A DNA stretch of 24,720 nt from Eubacteriales bacterium (GCA_029974855.1 JARKQO010000527.1:1-24720); one strand, 5' to 3'; positions 14,954-23,351 are shown, numbered from the stretch's first letter. Notes: generated by a model not told the origin, from the sequence alone. Translations and numbers: made by a program.

Positions 14954-15862
14954 ATGAAACTGGCAGTTCAAACAGGAATTTATCAAAAGGCAGGCATCCC
15001 CCTGATGCGATCCCTGGACCACGTGCATGAATTAGGGTTCAAATATATCGACGTACCGGGCTTTAGGCAGTTCATGCCGCAGTTTCTGCCGGTTTCGGAG
15101 CAACTGGCCATTGCCAGGCGCATGGAGCAGCTGGACATCACCCCCATGACCGCTTTGTATATGACCCGGGCGAACCCCGGCTCCTCCCGGGCGGAGGAGA
15201 GGATGGCGGCGTTCAAGGAAATCCAGCCCTCGGCCCGTTGGATCCACCGCATCGGAGGCAGCTTTCTGATGTTCTGCGAGGCCTGCGGCAAGCCAAACTA
15301 CCAGGAGGACCTGGACAAAAATCAAGCCCTTGAAAACTCCATCGAGACCCTCCAGCGCCTGTGCGAATGGTGCGACAGGGAGCTGAGCGGCCTGAAGGTG
15401 CTTTTGGAGATGATCCCCTATGGAGGGAACCTGTGCTCCATCGAGAGCATGAAATATGTGTGCGACAAGGTGGGCGCTCCCAACCTGTTTATCAATGTGG
15501 ACATCGGCCACTGCAACCTGCAAAAGGTCAATGGCAAGCGGTTCAAGCTGGGCGGGGAAAAGGTCATCAACATCCACATCTCCGACAACGACAACTATGG
15601 GGACGAAGGGTGGATCAAGGAAGAGGACAAGGTCATCGGAACCGGCAACACCCACATCAAGGAGTACATGGAAGAGCTGGTGAAGATGGACATTGTGGGC
15701 AACGCCCGCAAGGCCGGGCTGGACGACTGCTATGCCACCATCGAGTGCAACGAGCTGTTCAACGGCGCGCTGCCCAACCCGGACTGGGCCATCATGAAAT
15801 CCCGGGATTGGCTCTTGGCCAATCTCCCCTATTTCCGCGATCCCGCTTTGGGGCTGGACTAA
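14954..15862 (+). CDS. Sugar phosphate isomerase/epimerase family protein (TIM barrel)
   Basis: A 302-residue xylose-isomerase-like TIM barrel, only distantly like the 277-residue protein encoded at 1749-2582. Likely metal ligands are Glu152 (KVLLEMIPYGG), Asp183 (FINVDIGHCN), His208 (VINIHISDND) and Glu264 (YATIECNE); the DIGHCN and IHISDNDN segments are close to the family pattern. The start is ATG 14954 with AAGGAGAAGG upstream. It is transcribed away from the IclR gene across a 151-bp divergent region, an arrangement that usually means direct control by that regulator. It ends 7 bp from the convergent dehydratase gene. An isomerase or epimerase of an imported sugar or keto-acid is likely; the reaction is not known. 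Confidence 0.88.
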   Translation: MKLAVQTGIYQKAGIPLMRSLDHVHELGFKYIDVPGFRQFMPQFLPVSEQLAIARRMEQLDITPMTALYMTRANPGSSRAEERMAAFKEIQPSARWIHRIGGSFLMFCEACGKPNYQEDLDKNQALENSIETLQRLCEWCDRELSGLKVLLEMIPYGGNLCSIESMKYVCDKVGAPNLFINVDIGHCNLQKVNGKRFKLGGEKVINIHISDNDNYGDEGWIKEEDKVIGTGNTHIKEYMEELVKMDIVGNARKAGLDDCYATIECNELFNGALPNPDWAIMKSRDWLLANLPYFRDPALGLD

Positions 15863-15869
15863 GGCCCCC

Positions 15870-17585
15870 CTACTCCATATACCCGCCCTTCATAGGGGAA
15901 ACGGCGCTTTTGGTATAGTGGGCCAACACCCCGTGGGCATACTTGGGCGGCCTGGGCTTCCAGGCCGCCTGGCGTTGGGCCAGGATTTCCGCCACCTGCT
16001 CCTCAGCCATCCTCTCCCCCTGCATCCCCACCACCCGCAGCGTCCGGTTGGGAATGTCGATTTCGATCAAATCCCCTTCCTCCACCAAAGCGATGGGGCC
16101 TCCCTGGGCGGCCTCCGGGGACACATGGCCGATGGCGGGGCCCCGGGTGGCCCCGGAAAACCGCCCGTCTGTGATCAGCGCGATGCTTTTGCCCAGGGCC
16201 TCGTCGGAGGAAATGGCCTCGGTGGTATAGAACATCTCGGGCATGCCGCTGCCCTTGGGGCCTTCGTAGCGGATGATCACCGCGTCCCCGGGCCGTATCT
16301 CCCCCTGGAGCACGGCGGCCAGGGCCTCCTCCTCGCTGTCAAAGGGCCTGGCCCGCAGCACCGCGCGGAACATCTCCCGGGGCACCGCCGTATGCTTCAC
16401 CACGGCCCCCTCCGGGGCAAGGTTGCCCTTCAGCACGGAAACGGCCCCGTCGCGGCTGATGGCCCGGTCACAGGGGCGGATGATATCCTCCTGGCGAACC
16501 CCCGGGGGCAGGCCATTGGCACACCGGTCGTAAAAGCCGCTTGCTTTCAGCCGCTCCAGGTTCTCCCCCAAAGTTTGGCCGGTGACGGTGAGGGCCTCCA
16601 GATGCAAAAACGGCCTGATGGCTTCCATGATGGCGGGAACGCCCCCGGCGGCGTAGAAATACTGGGCGGGCCACCGGCCGGCCGGGCGAACGTCCAGCAG
16701 AAAGCATGCCCCCCGGTGAAGCCGGTCCATATCCTCGGCGCTGAGCTCCAGGCCAAACTCCCGGGCGATGGCGGGCAGGTGCAGCAAAGAATTGGTGGAG
16801 CCGGAAATGGCGGCATGCACAAGAATCGCGTTTTCAAAGCTGTGGCGGGTCACCAGGTCCCTGGCTGTCAGGCCCCTTTTCACCAGCTCCATGATCTGGG
16901 CCCCGGCCTGCTCCGCCACGGCGGCCAGGTCCGGGGAGGTGGCGGGCATCAGAGCGCTGCCGGGAAGCATCAGCCCCAAGGCCTCCGCCATGATCTGCAT
17001 GGTGGAGGCTGTGCCCATGAAGCTGCAGCAGCCGCAGGAAGGGCACGCGTGGCGCTTGTACCAGGTCAGCCGCTCCCGGGACAGCTCGCCCCGCTTTTCC
17101 ATGGCGCTGTAGGCTCCGATCTGCTCCAGGGTCAGCAAATCCGGCCCCGCGTCCATGACCCCGCCTGTGACCACGATGCTGGGCATGTTCAGCCGCCCAA
17201 TGGCCATCAAGTGGGCGGGGACCCCCTTGTCGCAGCTGCAAAGAAAGACGCCGCCGTCAAAGGGGGTGGCTTTCCCGTGGATTTCGATCATGTTGCAGAT
17301 CATGTCCCGGCTGGGGAGGGAATAGTTGATGCCGTCGTGGCCCTGGGCCATGCCGTCGCAGATGTCCGTCACAAAATACCGGGCGGCCTTCCCCCCGGAG
17401 GCCTCCGCCCCCTCCACAGCCCGCTGCACCAAAGAAAACAGATGGGCGCTGCCCGGGTGGCTGTCCCCGAAGGTGCTTTCCACCAGAATTTGCGGCTTTT
17501 CCAAGTCCTCCACAGTCCAGCCCATGCCCATGCGCAGGGGGTCCATCTCCGGGGCCAGGGCCCTTACCCGCTGACTTTCCAGCAT
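15870..17585 (-). CDS. Sugar-acid dehydratase, IlvD/Edd family (YjhG/YagF-like)
   Basis: A 571-residue iron-sulfur dehydratase that probably converts an aldonic acid to its 2-keto-3-deoxy acid. Candidate cluster ligands are Cys76 (TDICDGMAQGHDG), Cys118 (CSCDKGVPAHL) and Cys187 (CGCCSFMGTASTMQ). The first is displaced from the usual TPCN position, which here reads SHPGSAHL. From memory, the E. coli xylonate dehydratases YagF and YjhG share this DP-CDG, CDKG and ENA-VIHAA-GGSTN layout, so it belongs nearer them than to branched-chain amino acid IlvD. The C-terminal DGRFSGATRG...IGHVSPEAAQGGPIAL motif is present. ATG 17585 is supported by AAAGGAG 8 nt upstream. No biosynthetic genes are nearby, favouring catabolism. 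Confidence 0.9.
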   Translation of the reverse strand: MLESQRVRALAPEMDPLRMGMGWTVEDLEKPQILVESTFGDSHPGSAHLFSLVQRAVEGAEASGGKAARYFVTDICDGMAQGHDGINYSLPSRDMICNMIEIHGKATPFDGGVFLCSCDKGVPAHLMAIGRLNMPSIVVTGGVMDAGPDLLTLEQIGAYSAMEKRGELSRERLTWYKRHACPSCGCCSFMGTASTMQIMAEALGLMLPGSALMPATSPDLAAVAEQAGAQIMELVKRGLTARDLVTRHSFENAILVHAAISGSTNSLLHLPAIAREFGLELSAEDMDRLHRGACFLLDVRPAGRWPAQYFYAAGGVPAIMEAIRPFLHLEALTVTGQTLGENLERLKASGFYDRCANGLPPGVRQEDIIRPCDRAISRDGAVSVLKGNLAPEGAVVKHTAVPREMFRAVLRARPFDSEEEALAAVLQGEIRPGDAVIIRYEGPKGSGMPEMFYTTEAISSDEALGKSIALITDGRFSGATRGPAIGHVSPEAAQGGPIALVEEGDLIEIDIPNRTLRVVGMQGERMAEEQVAEILAQRQAAWKPRPPKYAHGVLAHYTKSAVSPMKGGYME

Positions 17586-17652
17586 ATTCGGCACTCCTTT
17601 GCCGGCGGCCCGTCCAAAAGAGAGGGAGGGGACGCGGCATTTTGTCAGTCCT

Positions 17653-17681
17653 ATCATACCACGGGATGGGGCTGGTGCGTA
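17653..17681 (-). promoter_or_regulatory. Possible promoter of the dehydratase gene
   Basis: TATGAT (17658-17653) lies about 70 bp upstream of the dehydratase start on the - strand, with a poor -35 (TACGCA, 17681-17676) at 17 bp. A terminator just upstream means the gene needs a promoter of its own in this short gap; activation by a regulator would explain the weak -35. Confidence 0.4.
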
Positions 17682-17698
17682 CCTATGGATTTTTAGAT

Positions 17699-17759
17699 AA
17701 AAAAAGAAACCGCCGCCGGAAGCCCGCTCTCGAGGATGAGCGGCTGCTTTCCGGCGGCG
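17699..17759 (-). terminator. Rho-independent terminator after the GerMN lipoprotein gene
   Basis: On the - strand a long GC stem with small bulges (outer arms 17751-17759 and 17711-17719, inner arms 17739-17744 and 17724-17729) is followed by GTTTCTTTTTTT. It lies about 47 bp past the lipoprotein stop and separates that gene from the dehydratase gene. Confidence 0.85.
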
Positions 17760-17805
17760 ATCCTTTCTGCTGAGGGTATGCGTCTGCCCCCACCCGGGGC
17801 GTGAA

Positions 17806-18855
17806 TCAGGGAAGGACCACGCCCTCATCGTATCCCACCGGGAGGGTTTCTCCCTCCCCCAGGTTGATGTGCCCGGAGGCATAGGGCTGGCCCTCTATGG
17901 TCAGGAGCAGCCGCTCCGCCTGGTAGAGCTGGCCGAAGGTGGCAGCCAGGCATTGCAGCAGCGTGGCCTCGTACTGGGCTCCGGCGTTCATTTCGGACAA
18001 AAAGGCTTCGTTCAAATCCAGCAGCACCGTGCCATCTTCGGCCCTAGCCAGGCTGTTGATCCTGGTGCCGGGAGAGAACACCGGCCCCGCCGCTCCCCCC
18101 GGCTCCTGCCGATAGGCTGCCTCGTACACATCCATGGCGCTGTCGTTGGTGTAAAAACGCAGCTCCTTTTCGTGGAAATACACCCCTGCCCCATCCACAC
18201 CCGGGTAATAGAACCGGGCCCTTTGCAGGCGGGGAACGTCATTTTCGATTTGGCTCAAAGAGGAGGTGATTTCCGCTTCCCCGGAAAGGAAGGCGGTTTT
18301 GACCAGGCCCACATTTTTGGCGTAATAATCCGCCATCCTGTAGCCGGGGCCTTCCGTCACTACCTCCAGCGCCTGATAATTCCCCGAGGGCGTCGCCACC
18401 TCCGCCGAGATGCCGACGATGGTCCGGGTGATCTCATCCCGCACCTTCCAGGTATTCCCCACCTCCAGGGGCTCCATCAGCAGGATTTCCCGCTCCGTCT
18501 CCGGCGCGTCCAGCAGGTTTTCCCGAACATAGGATTCCGGGCTGGTCAACACCCGAATCACGCTGCCGTTTTCACGCTTGATCACCCGCGCCAGCACGGC
18601 GCCGCCATTATCCACCCGCTGCTGCACCCTGTCCCGGTCAGCGTACTCGGTATATACGTCGTAGGAGGCATACTCGTTGCCCATGCCCTCATACACATAC
18701 CGGGTATTCTCCCGAAGGGGATAATAGTCCGCCACGGTTGCCGCCGGCTCCTGCCCGCCCGGCTTGGGGGCATCCTCATTGCCGGTGGCTGTGGCGCAGC
18801 CCCACAAAAGAACGGCTGTCAACATCCAAGGCACCAGCGCCATTTTCTTCCCCAT
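17806..18855 (-). CDS. GerMN-domain lipoprotein
   Basis: A 349-residue putative lipoprotein. The N-terminus is a lipoprotein signal (MGKKMALVPWMLTAVLLWGC) with Cys20 in a lipobox, then a short polar linker. Residues about 42-220 form a domain beginning YYPLRENTRYVYEGMGNEYASYD. Residues about 225-345 match a GerMN (sporulation/germination) domain: LRFYTNDSAMDVYEAAYRQEP, FSPGTRINSLARAEDGTVLLDLNEAFL, then LLQCLAATFGQLYQAERLLLTIEGQPY. GerMN lipoproteins occur in Firmicutes envelopes and GerM helps sporulation, but a specific role cannot be assigned here. GGTGAGGGT lies just before the ATG. It is 100 bp downstream of the radical SAM gene and followed by a strong terminator. Confidence 0.82.
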   Translation of the reverse strand: MGKKMALVPWMLTAVLLWGCATATGNEDAPKPGGQEPAATVADYYPLRENTRYVYEGMGNEYASYDVYTEYADRDRVQQRVDNGGAVLARVIKRENGSVIRVLTSPESYVRENLLDAPETEREILLMEPLEVGNTWKVRDEITRTIVGISAEVATPSGNYQALEVVTEGPGYRMADYYAKNVGLVKTAFLSGEAEITSSLSQIENDVPRLQRARFYYPGVDGAGVYFHEKELRFYTNDSAMDVYEAAYRQEPGGAAGPVFSPGTRINSLARAEDGTVLLDLNEAFLSEMNAGAQYEATLLQCLAATFGQLYQAERLLLTIEGQPYASGHINLGEGETLPVGYDEGVVLP

Positions 18856-18955
18856 ACCCTCACCCGCCTGTGTTTTTAGCCCGGCCTTAGCTTTCCCATT
18901 GGACGCCGCTTTATCACAGGCTGTCGTGTTGGCGCTATTGTCCCTGACAGCTGTG

Positions 18956-19786
18956 TCATACGTTGCCCAGCAGCACGGTTTCCAGATGCTCCCGGGCAGT
19001 CCCGGCCAGGGTTTGCAATACCCGGATATCGGTAGGCGGGCGGTCCAGCATCCTATGGTGGGGAAAAAACCGGGTGATGTGCAGCGGGATGCTTTTGTCC
19101 ACCGAGGCCACCCAGGCGGCCAGGGCGTGCATTTCCTCCTGGGAATCGTTGCCGCCGGGCACGATGAGGGTGGTCAGCTCCACATGGGCGTGGGCCGCCG
19201 CTTCCAGGATAAAGGCCCGCACCGTGGGCAGATCGCCCCCCAGGGCCTGGTACCAGGAATCGGTAAACCCCTTCAGGTCAATGTTGAAGGCGTCCACATA
19301 GGGCAGGACTTCCCCCAGGGCATCCAGGCATACCGAGCCGCTGGTGACCACCACGCTCTTCATGCCCCGGCTGCGGGCCTCCTTTGCCCCGTCGCGCACA
19401 TACTCAAAGCCCACCATGGGCTCGTTATAGGTGAAGGCCACGCCGATGTTTCCCTGGGGGCGCAGGCGCTCCGCCAGGGCCGCCAGCTCTGTGGGCTCCA
19501 GAAAGCGCCACTGGGCCGACCGCTCATTGGCGCGGGAGATGGCCTGGTTCTGGCAAAAGGGGCAGTCCATGTTGCAGCCAAAGCTCCCCACAGAAAGAAT
19601 CATAGAGCCGGGGTAAAACCGCGCCAGGGGCTTTTTCTCAATGGGGTCCAAAGCCATGGAGGCCACCTTGCCGTAGTTCAGGCAGACGCTTTGGCCGCCC
19701 TGGTTTTTGCGGGCGCGGCAAAAGCCGGTCTGCCCGTCCTTCAGGCGGCAATGCCGGAAGCAGACGGGGCACACCGCCTCAGCCAT
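18956..19786 (-). CDS. amrS: AmmeMemoRadiSam system radical SAM enzyme
   Basis: A 276-residue radical SAM protein. An N-terminal cysteine cluster (Cys6, Cys9, Cys13, Cys23: VCPVCFRHCRLKDGQTGFC) precedes the radical SAM 4Fe-4S motif C-x3-C-x2-C at Cys71, Cys75 and Cys78 (GCNMDCPFCQNQ). FTYNEP, VTSGSV, FNIDLKGF and the HITRFFPHHRM segment near the end are characteristic of this family, which resembles pyruvate-formate-lyase activases. I prefer ATG 19786 to the upstream TTG 19801, because GAGGTGG lies 7 nt before it and it overlaps the upstream stop by 8 bp. It is coupled to the Memo-AMMECR1 fusion gene, the standard genomic partnership of this system, whose biochemical product remains unsettled. 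Confidence 0.93.
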   Translation of the reverse strand: MAEAVCPVCFRHCRLKDGQTGFCRARKNQGGQSVCLNYGKVASMALDPIEKKPLARFYPGSMILSVGSFGCNMDCPFCQNQAISRANERSAQWRFLEPTELAALAERLRPQGNIGVAFTYNEPMVGFEYVRDGAKEARSRGMKSVVVTSGSVCLDALGEVLPYVDAFNIDLKGFTDSWYQALGGDLPTVRAFILEAAAHAHVELTTLIVPGGNDSQEEMHALAAWVASVDKSIPLHITRFFPHHRMLDRPPTDIRVLQTLAGTAREHLETVLLGNV

Positions 19787-21173
19787 GGCGCACCACCTCA
19801 AAGCGCTGCAGCTCCACCTTTTCCTTGGACCCGATCCCGGCCTTGCGCCTGGCGATGGCGATTTGCTCCTGAACCGTGTCCACGCCCTCCAAGTCCGGCA
19901 GCAGCAGCCCCCGGCGGCGGCCGCTTACCACGATCACCCCGTAGCGCTTGGGGTCCAGCTGATCCGGCGAGCCGATGGGCTCCGCCTCCCCCAGCACGTC
20001 CACGCTGTATTCCAGCAGCGGCAGCTCCTCCGCTGTCACCGGGTCAAAGCGCGGGTCCCTGGCGCAGGCGCTGACGCCGTTTTGGAGGATTTCCTCCGCC
20101 AGGCTGGGGGTGGTGGCGGAGGTGGTGCCGATGCACCCGCGAAGCTGCCCCTGTTTGTGCAGCGACACGAACACCCCGGCCCGGCGGCCCGTGAGCTCCG
20201 CAGGCAGCCCCTGGGGCAGGCGCGGCGGGCGGCCGGTGGCCACATAGGTTTCCACTGTTAGCCGGGCCAGGCGCACATAGGGGGCCTCGTTTTCCTTGCG
20301 CTCCTGCAGCCGCTGGGCCTCCCTGGCCAAAGCCATGTCCAGGAAGTGGCGGGCTTCGTCCTTTTCCCCCGGCGTGAACAGGCACACGCCGTATCCCACC
20401 CCAAAGGGCCCCTGGTAGGACAGGGCCTTGGCCTCCACGGCCACGCCGTCAAAGCAGCCTGCCAAAATCGTGAAGGAGCGGTGCCCGCACTCCCCCGCCG
20501 CCTCGCAGAAGGCTTCGGAAAAGTCCAGCAGCTCCCCAAAGGCGGCCCGGCCCATCACGTCCATGAGGCGGGCGTCGTATTCCGGCCCTTCCGGACGGAA
20601 GCCATAGGGCCCGTCCGCCTTCAGCCTGTGGGACAGATCGCCGCTGGCTACCACACTCACCCGGCGGCCCAGCTTTTCCGCCGTATCCCGGAGCATCATG
20701 CCCAGTTGATAGTGGTCCGCCAGGGGCAGGCCGGACAACCCCACCCGCACAATGGGCGGCAGGGGCGCGTCCCCGTAGGCCTCCCGCAGGAAGCACAGCG
20801 GGATCATGGCGGCGTGGTCCAGGGACGGGTCCTTCTGGCCCTTGGTGCCGGCGGGGAAATGCTTTTCATGGGCCAAAGCGCAGAGCGCGGCCACAAATTC
20901 CTCGTCATAGTGAACATTCACCCGGACGCTTCCGGCCCCGAACTGCGCGAAGCTGCCCTTGGCCGACCCCCCGGGGGAGAGATGGAACCAATCGGCGTAC
21001 AGCGCGGTGTGGGGCGTGGCGAGAAGGAGGGTGTCCGGCTTGGCGTCCAGGAGGAAGCGCGCCGCCTGCCGGCAGGCGTCGATGGTGGCCTGGATTTTCT
21101 TTTCCTCGCCGCGCCCGATTTCCGGGAGAATCAGCGGCGGATGCGGAACCATGATGGCGTTCAGGATGCTCAT
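19779..21173 (-). CDS. amrA: AmmeMemoRadiSam system Memo-AMMECR1 fusion protein
   Basis: A 464-residue two-domain protein. Residues 1 to about 270 are a Memo/LigB-like (class III extradiol dioxygenase fold) domain, with VPHPPLILPEIG (His11), SLDHAAMIPL (His120), ASGDLSHR (His182) and ECGHRSF (Cys229), the last equivalent to the Cys-Gly-Arg-His motif of Memo. Residues about 290-464 are an AMMECR1 domain with the invariant LRGCIGT (344-350) and LPLLEYSVDVLGEAEPI. The fusion is a recognised variant of this system. ATG 21173 follows GAGGCG. It is translationally coupled to the radical SAM gene. A degenerate copy of its Cys229 region lies at 23141-23218. Function of the system is not firmly established. 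Confidence 0.92.
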   Translation of the reverse strand: MSILNAIMVPHPPLILPEIGRGEEKKIQATIDACRQAARFLLDAKPDTLLLATPHTALYADWFHLSPGGSAKGSFAQFGAGSVRVNVHYDEEFVAALCALAHEKHFPAGTKGQKDPSLDHAAMIPLCFLREAYGDAPLPPIVRVGLSGLPLADHYQLGMMLRDTAEKLGRRVSVVASGDLSHRLKADGPYGFRPEGPEYDARLMDVMGRAAFGELLDFSEAFCEAAGECGHRSFTILAGCFDGVAVEAKALSYQGPFGVGYGVCLFTPGEKDEARHFLDMALAREAQRLQERKENEAPYVRLARLTVETYVATGRPPRLPQGLPAELTGRRAGVFVSLHKQGQLRGCIGTTSATTPSLAEEILQNGVSACARDPRFDPVTAEELPLLEYSVDVLGEAEPIGSPDQLDPKRYGVIVVSGRRRGLLLPDLEGVDTVQEQIAIARRKAGIGSKEKVELQRFEVVRHG

Positions 21174-21210
21174 AGGATCGCCTCGCGTTGATGGGGGGTG
21201 GGTGGGTGCA

Positions 21211-21228
21211 GCCGGTGCGGCCGGTGCG
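21211..21228. repeat. Short 9-bp tandem repeat (GCCGGTGCG x2)
   Basis: Two exact copies, 21211-21219 and 21220-21228, followed by a partial CCGGT, in the 67-bp gap between the Memo-AMMECR1 start and the A+T-rich module. This is probably simple sequence with no known role. Confidence 0.5.
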
Positions 21229-21239
21229 CCGGTCTGTCG

Positions 21240-21252
21240 CTTATGATGCCAC
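21240..21252. repeat. 13-bp direct repeat, left copy
   Basis: CTTATGATGCCAC matches 23225-23237 exactly and in the same orientation. The left copy contains the stop codon and last three codons (Val-Ala-Ser) of the A+T-rich membrane-protein gene. Confidence 0.75.
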
Positions 21253-22872
21253 TTTAGGGGAATCCCTGGTTTCCGCCTTGCCCTTTATGATATACAATGC
21301 CTGAAGTATCATCGTGATTTCACGGACTCTTTGATAATGAAGTATTTCCTTCCCTGAGTGGGATATGCAAAAGCATGCGATGATATAAAATAACGATAGA
21401 CAAAATACCTTGATGGCGTCACCAAAATGAAAGATACTCACCCATGTGTTAGCCAAAGCACCAGCCATATATCCTTGATAACCCACTATCGCAACCGCTA
21501 ACGATATCGCCAGAAATACAAGGGAAACAGGCATTACCAGATGAGTTGCATACCATATTGAACTGATATAGCGAATATGGGCCTCATTCCTGCTTATTGC
21601 ACGATTTAACTCCGGTTCAGCAAGCGCAATTTTCATCTTTGCGGTATTAATGGAGCTTTTGCTTCTCTTTATTTCATCCGAAACCTTATTGTCCGTTGTT
21701 AACCATATCTCGTCTACCGCAGATATTTCCATAGCGCCGTCTCCCCATGTAACTTCACTTTCAAACTCCAGTCCTCTGTCTCCGCAATATCTTTTCATGT
21801 TAGTATATGGCCAATCAATACTGGGGTTTATGTCATGATCTATATACTTTTGAATTCCTTCCAAATGCCGCAATCTGCGTGCCGCCATAGTGTCGTCATT
21901 TGCTTTTGATTTAGGCTGAAATGTGCCTATCACCTTATTCACGTCAGTCAAGGCTTTGCATATTCTTTTGAGCGTTTTAAAGTTGTTGCGGGCTTGGACA
22001 ATTTCTGTCCCGCCAGACAAGGTGGACGGCAAAGAGCTTATCAACCTTTTTTTGCATAATTCAGAATAATCCTTTGGTGTGAGTTTTATTCGAGCCCAGA
22101 ATGGCATAGCATGCTTTACCAAATAAAAGTGCACCCGTACCCGGACTCTGCAAACAAGGGTAAGCTTTTCAAATGTTGAACTTTCAGCGATCGCCCCTTT
22201 TAAATAAACTTCCTCCTCGACTCTTTCTTTTAGCGTTCTACGTTCTCTTTTCCATATCTTGTCATTTACGCTACTCAACTCCGAATCAATACCATCATTG
22301 TTATCGCAATGAAACAACAGTAGTTTCTTAACAATATATTCCGCGTATTTTTCCGCTTCGTTGCTTTTGCTGGCATCCGGATACGCCTCCAGAATCTTGG
22401 TTATACTCTCTATACGTGTATTGATTTTACCTGTCTTTTCAGGCTCAGCTTCAGCATTCATGTTATTAAGCGCTGCATCTTTTTCATCTAGGTTCCACCA
22501 ATATTCTAGTAACCTACAGATTTTTGTCAAATACGCATCGGGAAGAGCATTCGCGAAAGCAAACGAATGTCCGGACGAATGAGGCATTTTCCGATAGATG
22601 TGCTTTGCGCTTACCCTATCATTCCGTTTAATTTCTCTTCTTTGAAAGAACGCGCCAAAGCTATATGCTAGCGCTACAACCATCAGCGGAAAAATAACGC
22701 CAAGCTTTTCCACAAACTCTCCAAGGGAATGGAAGCGGTCGGCAAACAAAATTGCCATAAATAAGAAGTATGAAAGAAAAAAGCTTCCCGGTACCAAAGC
22801 AGCGAAAATATCATTCAAGAAATCATATGCCATTTCCCACCCATTATGTGGTCTTTGACCGCTTGCTTTCAT
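21241..22872 (-). CDS. Unrecognised four-helix membrane protein in an A+T-rich module
   Basis: A 543-residue protein I do not recognise. Two predicted membrane helices sit near the N-terminus (about 21-44, DIFAALVPGSFFLSYFLFMAI; about 57-77, LGVIFPLMVVALAYSFGAFF) and two near the C-terminus (about 446-468, VMPVSLVFLAISLAVAIVG; about 486-503, AIKVFCLSLFYIIACF). Between them is a roughly 370-residue charged, helix-rich region, likely cytoplasmic. ATG 22872 is chosen for GAGGA 7 nt upstream; ATG 22833 (MAYDFLND) is an alternative, and the frame is open to 23001. Base and codon use are clearly more A+T-rich than every neighbour, so horizontal acquisition is likely. Housekeeping genes flank it; no mobility genes are seen. 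A sensor, effector or defence role is possible but unsupported. Confidence 0.72.
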   Translation of the reverse strand: MKASGQRPHNGWEMAYDFLNDIFAALVPGSFFLSYFLFMAILFADRFHSLGEFVEKLGVIFPLMVVALAYSFGAFFQRREIKRNDRVSAKHIYRKMPHSSGHSFAFANALPDAYLTKICRLLEYWWNLDEKDAALNNMNAEAEPEKTGKINTRIESITKILEAYPDASKSNEAEKYAEYIVKKLLLFHCDNNDGIDSELSSVNDKIWKRERRTLKERVEEEVYLKGAIAESSTFEKLTLVCRVRVRVHFYLVKHAMPFWARIKLTPKDYSELCKKRLISSLPSTLSGGTEIVQARNNFKTLKRICKALTDVNKVIGTFQPKSKANDDTMAARRLRHLEGIQKYIDHDINPSIDWPYTNMKRYCGDRGLEFESEVTWGDGAMEISAVDEIWLTTDNKVSDEIKRSKSSINTAKMKIALAEPELNRAISRNEAHIRYISSIWYATHLVMPVSLVFLAISLAVAIVGYQGYMAGALANTWVSIFHFGDAIKVFCLSLFYIIACFCISHSGKEILHYQRVREITMILQALYIIKGKAETRDSPKVAS

Positions 22873-23140
22873 TCGCTTTTCCTCATTTCGCTGTGCTGTA
22901 TACAGTATTGGAAAAAGAACGCTTTCGAGGCACAGCTTCCGCCTTCGATTTTGCACCAACCTCGCCCGGCGGAACGATCGTCCAACAGCGTAATACTCCA
23001 TCCCGGCCGGCCGTATTTCCTTTACGCTATCACTATCCCGCCCATCCTATAAAAGCGCCGTACGTATCAAAGATTACTATATATATTCGGTGCAATCGCC
23101 TTGATTTCCTCCCATTGGGTACATATAATAAACGCTGCCG

Positions 23141-23218
23141 GGACAGGGTCTTGGCTTCCACCGCCACGCCGTCAAAGCAATCCGCCAAAATGGGGAAGGA
23201 GCGGCGCCCGCACTCCCC
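23141..23218 (-). pseudogene. Degenerate fragment of the Memo-AMMECR1 gene
   Basis: This 78-bp block aligns without gaps to 20418-20495 inside the Memo domain; I count 9 mismatches (69/78 identical). It encodes GECGRRSFPILADCFDGVAV against GECGHRSFTILAGCFDGVAV in the intact gene, so it spans the Cys229 motif. Similarity stops abruptly on both sides. It is too short to be functional and is best read as a remnant of a duplicated or foreign Memo gene. Confidence 0.85.
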
Positions 23219-23224
23219 ATTGCC

Positions 23225-23237
23225 CTTATGATGCCAC
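23225..23237. repeat. 13-bp direct repeat, right copy
   Basis: Exact copy of 21240-21252 (CTTATGATGCCAC), six bases beyond the Memo fragment. Together the two copies bracket 1972 bp containing the membrane-protein gene and the Memo fragment. Confidence 0.75.
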
Positions 23238-23351
23238 ACTCCGGAAGATGTAGCCAGATTTGGGGGGGGAGGGGGCACAGGCGTATCCTGTGACATTGAG
23301 CCGGAAGTAGGCCATGCTCCGGCTGCCTTCCCATTTCCCCCCAACACCAAA

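Noticed and set aside
15870..17585. Calling the dehydratase ilvD of branched-chain amino acid synthesis
   Set aside because: The cluster cysteine pattern is that of YagF/YjhG, and no ilv or leu genes are nearby.
17586..17882. Extending the dehydratase gene upstream to about 17882
   Set aside because: The extension runs through the terminator at 17699-17759 and a candidate promoter; ATG 17585 has a strong ribosome site and gives the normal family length.
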